Assembly: GCF_018343545.2 (NCBI RefSeq)
Contig: NZ_JAGYPE020000001.1
Span: forward strand, 114,159-178,158
Origin: Neobacillus citreus
GTDB taxonomy: Bacteria; Bacillota; Bacilli; Bacillales; Cytobacillaceae
Length of the DNA: 64,000 nt
Direction of reading: 5' to 3'
Part shown: one piece after another, positions 59,904 through 64,000 of the stretch
Layout of the letters: each line of letters begins with the position of its first letter
How positions within the stretch are numbered: position 1 is the stretch's first letter
Notes under the pieces: generated by a model
What the model saw: the letters and a program-made list of their open reading frames with translations, nothing else
What the model was told of the DNA's origin: nothing
Databases searched by the model: none
Made by a program: the position numbers and the translations under genes

Positions 59904-61790
59904 CTATTTATTTTTCCAAACTCGCTTATTCTCGACTCGTTTTGTAAAACCTTTTGCATCTAGCTTTTCCAAGAACGGAATCATGTACTTGCGTGAAAGG
60001 TCAAGGACCTCTTTCGCTTCACCCACTTCAAATTCGGGCCCTGTAGCATTTTGAAGTTTATGAACGGCTTCTTTAAAAACATCTCCATGATAAGCAAACT
60101 GATCATCGAGCAACACAATCAACTCTTGGTCTTCTAGGAATCTTCGTAAATCCCCTTCCAGAGAATCCGGAATGCCTGCATCCGATAAATAGTCTTTTAA
60201 ATAGCGAACTTTTAACTCATCCTTTTTCAATTCAGCAAGCAGATTTTCCGTCCGTTTTGCCCAGTTTTTTGGAACATGCGGTGAAAACTCAGCCAGCGAG
60301 ACAAACTGTTCCCTCCGGTTAAATACCTTTTTAGAAATAGCATTTTCTACTACATAATCAAGAAGAGATTTTGAGAATTTTTTTTGCATCGATTGTAGAA
60401 TTTCAGCTTTATTGACACCTTGTTTCATTGGATTTATATGATGATAATCCTGCAGTTTGTCATAAATATCTTCCTCGATAGACTGGATTAACTGTTGTAA
60501 TGTATATTCCTTTCCATTAAAAAGAACAAATTCATCATCCTGGAGATGCTCTGATAAGATTTCTTCGTCCAAGGCAGTCCGTTTGATTAATTCTGGTAAT
60601 GAGAGGCTTTTCGCTTCCAGCAGAGCGGCTGTTATCCGTTCTTTAGGCGTGCCAACTTTTTTCTTCTCCAGTTCCCCTATCGTTTGCTCTCCAAAGCGAT
60701 ACTTATTTCCCCTAGGATCAATAACCCAGCCGCCGCCAATCGTTTCTGTCGGGCTTGGCCGTCTTAAGATGAAACGATCACCGCGTTTGGTCAGGATTTC
60801 TTCCTCAAGTCTCAGCTGGCAAAGGATTTCACCGTTCTCTTCTTTGATTTCATTTCGGTCAAAAAAGACAATCCGTCCCATTACTTCAGCAGTCCCAATA
60901 TGCAGTTTAATCGGCATCCGCTGCTTGATTAAATGCTCCAATTCCTCTACAACACGAATGGCGACATCTATTATTCTGGTTACAATAAAATGCTCCGAGG
61001 AAACAAGAACTTCACCGCGTTCCAAATCCTCTTTTGAGACTCCTGACAGGTTAATTGCCGCACGTTGTCCGGCGTAAGCTCTCTGGGAAGGTTTGTGATG
61101 AACTTGAATCTGCCGGGCTCGGACCTCCAGCCCTTTAGGCATGATTTTTAAAGCCTGCCCCTCTTCCACCGTGCCTTCATAAACCGTGCCGCGGACAACT
61201 GTCCCCTGCCCTTTCACAGTAAACACCTGGTCAATCGGCAGGCGGAACGCTCCTTTGGCATCGCGCATCTCTTGTTCCTTGAGCTTTTTAATGATTAGCT
61301 GTTTTATTTCTTCAATTCCTTTTTTAGATAAACTGTCAATTAAAACAAATGGTGCATCCTCAAATACAGTGCCTTGCAGTTCTGCTAAAATATCATCCTG
61401 TACAAGTTCAATGAATTCTTCGTCTACCCGGTCTATTTTTGTTATGGCGATGATCCCGTTTTTGACACCGAGAAATTTTAAGATCTCAAGATGTTCTTTT
61501 GTTTGCGGCATGACACCTTCATCGGCTGCCACAACCAGTACAACCAGATCAATTCCGGCAACTCCGGCAATCATTTGGCGAATGAAGCGTTCGTGCCCGG
61601 GGACATCGATAACGGAAATCTGGATTTCCTCATCTTCATATAATGGAGCAAATCCGAGTTCAATCGAGATTTGCCGCTCTTTCTCTTCTTTTAATCGGTC
61701 TGTATCAACATTGGTAAGGGCCTTCGTTAAGGATGTTTTCCCATGGTCAATATGCCCCGCCATTCCAATCGTAAAATATCTCTTTTCCAA
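59904..61790 (-). CDS. selB: selenocysteine-specific translation elongation factor SelB
   Basis: Delivers Sec-tRNA(Sec) to UGA codons at a SECIS element. About 628 residues. Translation GTPase domain: GHIDHGKT near residue 12, DVPGHERF near 63, TKID; then the EF-Tu-like domains with GTVVRGTVYEG and RRPSPTETIGGG. The C-terminal 250 residues are the winged-helix SECIS-binding region. I prefer TTG at 61790 (MEKRYFTIGMAGH) because AAGGTGG precedes it; GTG at 61799 has no good site. selA, selD and selC are not visible in this window, and no selenoprotein is seen here. Confidence 0.94.
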   Translation of the reverse strand: MEKRYFTIGMAGHIDHGKTSLTKALTNVDTDRLKEEKERQISIELGFAPLYEDEEIQISVIDVPGHERFIRQMIAGVAGIDLVVLVVAADEGVMPQTKEHLEILKFLGVKNGIIAITKIDRVDEEFIELVQDDILAELQGTVFEDAPFVLIDSLSKKGIEEIKQLIIKKLKEQEMRDAKGAFRLPIDQVFTVKGQGTVVRGTVYEGTVEEGQALKIMPKGLEVRARQIQVHHKPSQRAYAGQRAAINLSGVSKEDLERGEVLVSSEHFIVTRIIDVAIRVVEELEHLIKQRMPIKLHIGTAEVMGRIVFFDRNEIKEENGEILCQLRLEEEILTKRGDRFILRRPSPTETIGGGWVIDPRGNKYRFGEQTIGELEKKKVGTPKERITAALLEAKSLSLPELIKRTALDEEILSEHLQDDEFVLFNGKEYTLQQLIQSIEEDIYDKLQDYHHINPMKQGVNKAEILQSMQKKFSKSLLDYVVENAISKKVFNRREQFVSLAEFSPHVPKNWAKRTENLLAELKKDELKVRYLKDYLSDAGIPDSLEGDLRRFLEDQELIVLLDDQFAYHGDVFKEAVHKLQNATGPEFEVGEAKEVLDLSRKYMIPFLEKLDAKGFTKRVENKRVWKNK

Positions 61791-61882
61791 GCTTGCCACC
61801 TTCTTTAACGGTCTTCTTCTCTACTGTAGCCTTTATATGGGGATTGTTCAAGCGAACTTTATTAGACAAGTATTAATATGTC

Positions 61883-62689
61883 TTAAATTGAAAGTAATGC
61901 CCCAACCGCACCACAGTACTCCCCATTTTTTAAAAACGTTGGCTGCAATCCAAGCATCTTCATATAGGTCTCAAGAATCTCTGTCAAAAACGGATTTCCT
62001 ATCAATGAACTCCCGATGAACACGATTTCTTTCACCATATGTTTGGCTGCAGCCTGCAGCGTTAATAACATGATCGTTTCCCCAATCATATTAGTCAAAG
62101 CAGCCATCCTGTCTGCATTGGTATGCTTAACATTCAAACCTTTCGCAAAATTAGCCGCAGTAAGGTCACCGTTAATTGGAGGCTTGTCGGACTCATATAT
62201 ATCCTTTACTAGCAAATCAAGATTTTCCTTCTGTCCCTTTGCCGCCAATGTGGTTAATTGCTGATAGTCCAACTCATTGGTAAGAATCGTGCCAAGCCCC
62301 ATGAATGTTCCACCACCAACCCCACTGCCGAGTATACGTACATACCTTTCTCCATCTACCAAATGCCAGGAAGTTCCTGTCCCTACGTTAACAATGATAT
62401 ATGGCTCCGGCATTTTCTTTCCCTCTTCAAGTAAAAATAGCCTGACCCCTTCACAGGTTGCCTGAAACTCAGGAACTATCGTGCCGTTCGGGAAAAATTC
62501 CCCTTGCAAAATATGAGCCTTTCCTCCTGTTAACGCAGCCATTACATTCGGGGCGACCGCTTTTAACCAGGAAATAGCTGACTCTAATTCACCGATTGGA
62601 TATTTTTTATAATGCATTACACCACGTTCTTGAAAAGCAATTTTTATTAAAGAACCGCCTGCATCGATTCCCACCTTTTGTACCGTCAA
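61883..62689 (-). CDS. coaW: type II pantothenate kinase
   Basis: Phosphorylates pantothenate, first step of coenzyme A synthesis. About 268 residues of the actin-like ASKHA fold. Visible: the N-terminal phosphate loop GIDAGGSLIKIAF, NVGTGTSWHLV, GSGVGGGTFMGLG, and late IVFIGSSLIGNPFL. Type II enzymes of staphylococci and Bacillus resist CoA feedback. Start at TTG (complement of 62687-62689) 8 nt after AAGGGG; GTG at 62698 lies on that site. Confidence 0.92.
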   Translation of the reverse strand: MTVQKVGIDAGGSLIKIAFQERGVMHYKKYPIGELESAISWLKAVAPNVMAALTGGKAHILQGEFFPNGTIVPEFQATCEGVRLFLLEEGKKMPEPYIIVNVGTGTSWHLVDGERYVRILGSGVGGGTFMGLGTILTNELDYQQLTTLAAKGQKENLDLLVKDIYESDKPPINGDLTAANFAKGLNVKHTNADRMAALTNMIGETIMLLTLQAAAKHMVKEIVFIGSSLIGNPFLTEILETYMKMLGLQPTFLKNGEYCGAVGALLSI

Positions 62690-62790
62690 TCCTATCACCC
62701 CTTCAAGAAATACAATTATTTAATTCATTTTAAAAGGATATCAACCCGCCATGTCAAATCCTATATGTATCAAGACTAGGAGGACCAAAA

Positions 62791-63264
62791 ATGATTAAAC
62801 TAGTGAAGGTTTTAAAGAAAGAAGAACAAATCCTGCATAATCTCATGCAATTTTATATTTACGAATTCAGCCAATTTATACCTGCTATCACTCTGGAGGA
62901 AAATGGCGCTTATAAGCCCTTTAATTTAACGCCATATTGGAACAGTCCTAGCCATCATCCCTTTTTTATAAAAAAAGATGAAGAATTCATAGGCTTTGCT
63001 TTAGTAGAAAGTGCCACAGAATCGGAACCAAATACCATTCTAGAATTCTTTATCATTCGCAAATATTCAGGGAACGGCTTTGGAAAATTAGCCGCAAATG
63101 ATATTTTCACTCTTTTCCCTGGGAAGTGGCGAGTCACTCAAATCGAGAAGAACGAACCGGCCAAGGCTTTTTGGAGGAGTACCATTTCAAAATTCACTGG
63201 AGGTAGATTCAACGAAACTATTGATAAAAGAAGATGTACTATACAAGAGTTCGTAACAGTTTGA
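62791..63264 (+). CDS. GNAT-family N-acetyltransferase
   Basis: A 157-residue acetyltransferase. The fold is shown by the first helix LHNLMQFYIYEFSQF, the central strand FIGFALVES, and the acetyl-CoA loop IRKYSGNGFGKLAA near residues 90-103 (variant of R/Q-x2-G-x-G/A), followed by KNEPAKAFWRS. ATG follows AGGAGG. The substrate is unknown. Adjacent to another GNAT gene but convergent with it and not clearly paralogous. Confidence 0.87.
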   Translation: MIKLVKVLKKEEQILHNLMQFYIYEFSQFIPAITLEENGAYKPFNLTPYWNSPSHHPFFIKKDEEFIGFALVESATESEPNTILEFFIIRKYSGNGFGKLAANDIFTLFPGKWRVTQIEKNEPAKAFWRSTISKFTGGRFNETIDKRRCTIQEFVTV

Positions 63265-63265
63265 T

Positions 63266-63299
63266 AAAGGGGTGCCTTTTAGACACCCCTCCTTAAATT
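63266..63299 (+). terminator. probable terminator between convergent GNAT genes
   Basis: AGGGGTG / CACCCCT 7-bp stem followed by CCTTAAATT; the T run is short. Confidence 0.55.
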
Positions 63300-63305
63300 C
63301 TTCTG

Positions 63306-63761
63306 TTATGGTCTTCTTTTTTCAAAATGACTAATGAAAAAGCCTGGTGCTACCTGCATATCCATCACCAATTTGAAGCCATTTTTTTGATATAAATTTT
63401 TGGCAGGTTGATTGTCTTTACCAGTGGAAACCTTAAATACCTGTATATTCTGATCGCTGTCCTCAACTGCATTTAAAAGTTTCTTGGCAATTCCCTTTCT
63501 GAAGTGTTTAGGGTCGACTACCATTCGGCAAATCGTCAGTTCTTTGCCTTCGATTTCATAAGAAACTGCTCCAGCAAGTTCCCCCATTTCAAAAAAGCCT
63601 AGAAAAAATTCACCGGAATTCAGAAATTCTTCAAAACTCTCCTTTAGAGGCGGGATATCATCAAAGCCTACTATTCTTGCTTCCACTAGATAAGCGGACC
63701 TTTGCAGGTTATATAAGTCCTTAGCTGTACTTAAATTTTTCACATCTATTATTTGTATCAT
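63306..63761 (-). CDS. GNAT-family N-acetyltransferase
   Basis: A 151-residue acetyltransferase with the typical CoA-binding loop VVDPKHFRKGIAKKLLNAVE (about residues 78-97) and the late pattern KNLYQKNGFKL. The N-terminus MIQIIDVKNLSTAKDLYNLQ is usual for small-molecule acetyltransferases. ATG is preceded by AAAGGA. Substrate unknown. Confidence 0.9.
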   Translation of the reverse strand: MIQIIDVKNLSTAKDLYNLQRSAYLVEARIVGFDDIPPLKESFEEFLNSGEFFLGFFEMGELAGAVSYEIEGKELTICRMVVDPKHFRKGIAKKLLNAVEDSDQNIQVFKVSTGKDNQPAKNLYQKNGFKLVMDMQVAPGFFISHFEKRRP

Positions 63762-63818
63762 AAAGTTAATTCCTTTTAGTAATTTTCTTTTTTAATTTCA
63801 GCATAAACTGGCGATCGC

Positions 63819-64000
63819 CTATTCATTATGAGAAAGATGTTCAACCCGATTATAAGCTTTAATGATCCAGCCATTTTCCTCAAAATGAATATCATTAAGA
63901 CAAGCGTTATCAATCCTCGACTTTCCGTAGCCTAATTCCCCATCTGACAAATGGGCGAGAATGGCATTGATAACGGCGCCGTGGGCGACTAGCAAGACGT
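63819..64000 (-). CDS. histidine phosphatase family protein, C-terminal fragment (partial)
   Basis: The gene enters from the right edge; the last 60 codons are visible, ending with TAG at 63819-63821. The segment VLLVAHGAVINAIL matches the second catalytic-His strand (VAHG) of the phosphoglycerate-mutase-like phosphatases, and IDNACLNDIHFEENGW matches the family ending. The phosphohistidine RHG motif would lie outside the window. Confidence 0.83.
   Translation of the reverse strand, partial: VLLVAHGAVINAILAHLSDGELGYGKSRIDNACLNDIHFEENGWIIKAYNRVEHLSHNE

Noticed and set aside
61800..61882. tRNA-Sec gene between selB and coaW
   Set aside because: No cloverleaf, T-loop or TCA anticodon pattern could be found in this short spacer.
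61186..62019. 277-codon plus-strand frame opposite selB and coaW
   Set aside because: Spans the antisense of two real genes and their junction; Ser-rich composition typical of an antisense reading.
1..64000. CRISPR arrays, insertion sequences and rRNA or tRNA genes
   Set aside because: No regularly spaced repeats, transposase genes with terminal repeats, or RNA gene signatures were seen on either strand.

Overview
The window is chromosomal DNA of a low-GC, endospore-forming Gram-positive bacterium of the family Bacillaceae, most likely a Bacillus/Neobacillus-type organism. The evidence is a three-gene GerA-type germinant receptor operon, a complete dltXABCD operon for D-alanylation of teichoic acid, strong AGGAGG-type ribosome binding sites, TTG/GTG starts, and several Firmicute riboswitches (cobalamin, FMN, yybP-ykoY manganese, and a proline T-box). 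I see no rRNA, tRNA, CRISPR array, insertion sequence or integrated phage. A partial phi-LC3-type holin at the extreme left edge is the only phage-like gene.

Layout. 1-5.4 kb: holin fragment, class A penicillin-binding protein (PbpF-like), then a cobalamin-riboswitch operon on the minus strand. That operon encodes a secreted alpha/alpha-toroid protein, a membrane-anchored DUF4430 (transcobalamin C-terminal-like) protein and an ECF transporter S component. 5.4-8.1 kb: ribE-ribBA-ribH under an FMN riboswitch, with ribD absent from its usual first place. 8.1-15 kb: GyrI-like protein, a short-chain dehydrogenase with a non-standard start, a cold-shock protein, a HAD phosphatase, a cysteine-free HesB-like protein ending in five histidines, PssA, a TerC-family exporter under a manganese riboswitch, and an M32 carboxypeptidase. 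15-26.2 kb: two paralogous three-subunit molybdenum hydroxylase operons, converging on a Gln-rich protein gene and a class B PBP; the second also carries an XdhC-type maturation factor. 26.3-37.2 kb: MFS transporter, a 55-residue Cys-rich protein, a candidate small RNA, a LysM/NlpC-P60 hydrolase, a radical SAM/SPASM protein, the gerA-type operon, CorA, a DUF421 protein and an M42 peptidase.

37.3-42.8 kb: dltXABCD, tatA, a 40-residue small protein and a secreted helical protein. 43-50 kb: NADH dehydrogenase II behind two Rex-like boxes, a VOC protein, an ABC exporter with an SGNH lipase, DegV and flavohemoprotein Hmp. 50-64 kb: DUF218 protein, an acetyltransferase, archaeal-type ProRS with its T-box, two small proteins, a MarR-MMPL exporter pair behind a promoter/operator, a CBO0543 membrane protein, a TerD-zinc-ribbon-TerB fusion, SelB, type II pantothenate kinase, two acetyltransferases and the end of a histidine phosphatase.

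Main themes are envelope synthesis (two PBPs, dlt, LysM-P60), cofactor supply (B12 uptake, riboflavin, CoA, molybdenum cofactor enzymes, selenocysteine decoding), and redox/nitric oxide response (Ndh, Hmp). The most interesting module is the B12-riboswitch operon: its two surface proteins together look like a split bacterial version of the animal cobalamin carriers intrinsic factor and transcobalamin, feeding an ECF transporter. Other points worth a second look are the twin Mo-hydroxylase operons, a lone selB, a C-rich small RNA candidate, the TerD-TerB fusion, and several short genes below usual gene-calling length.
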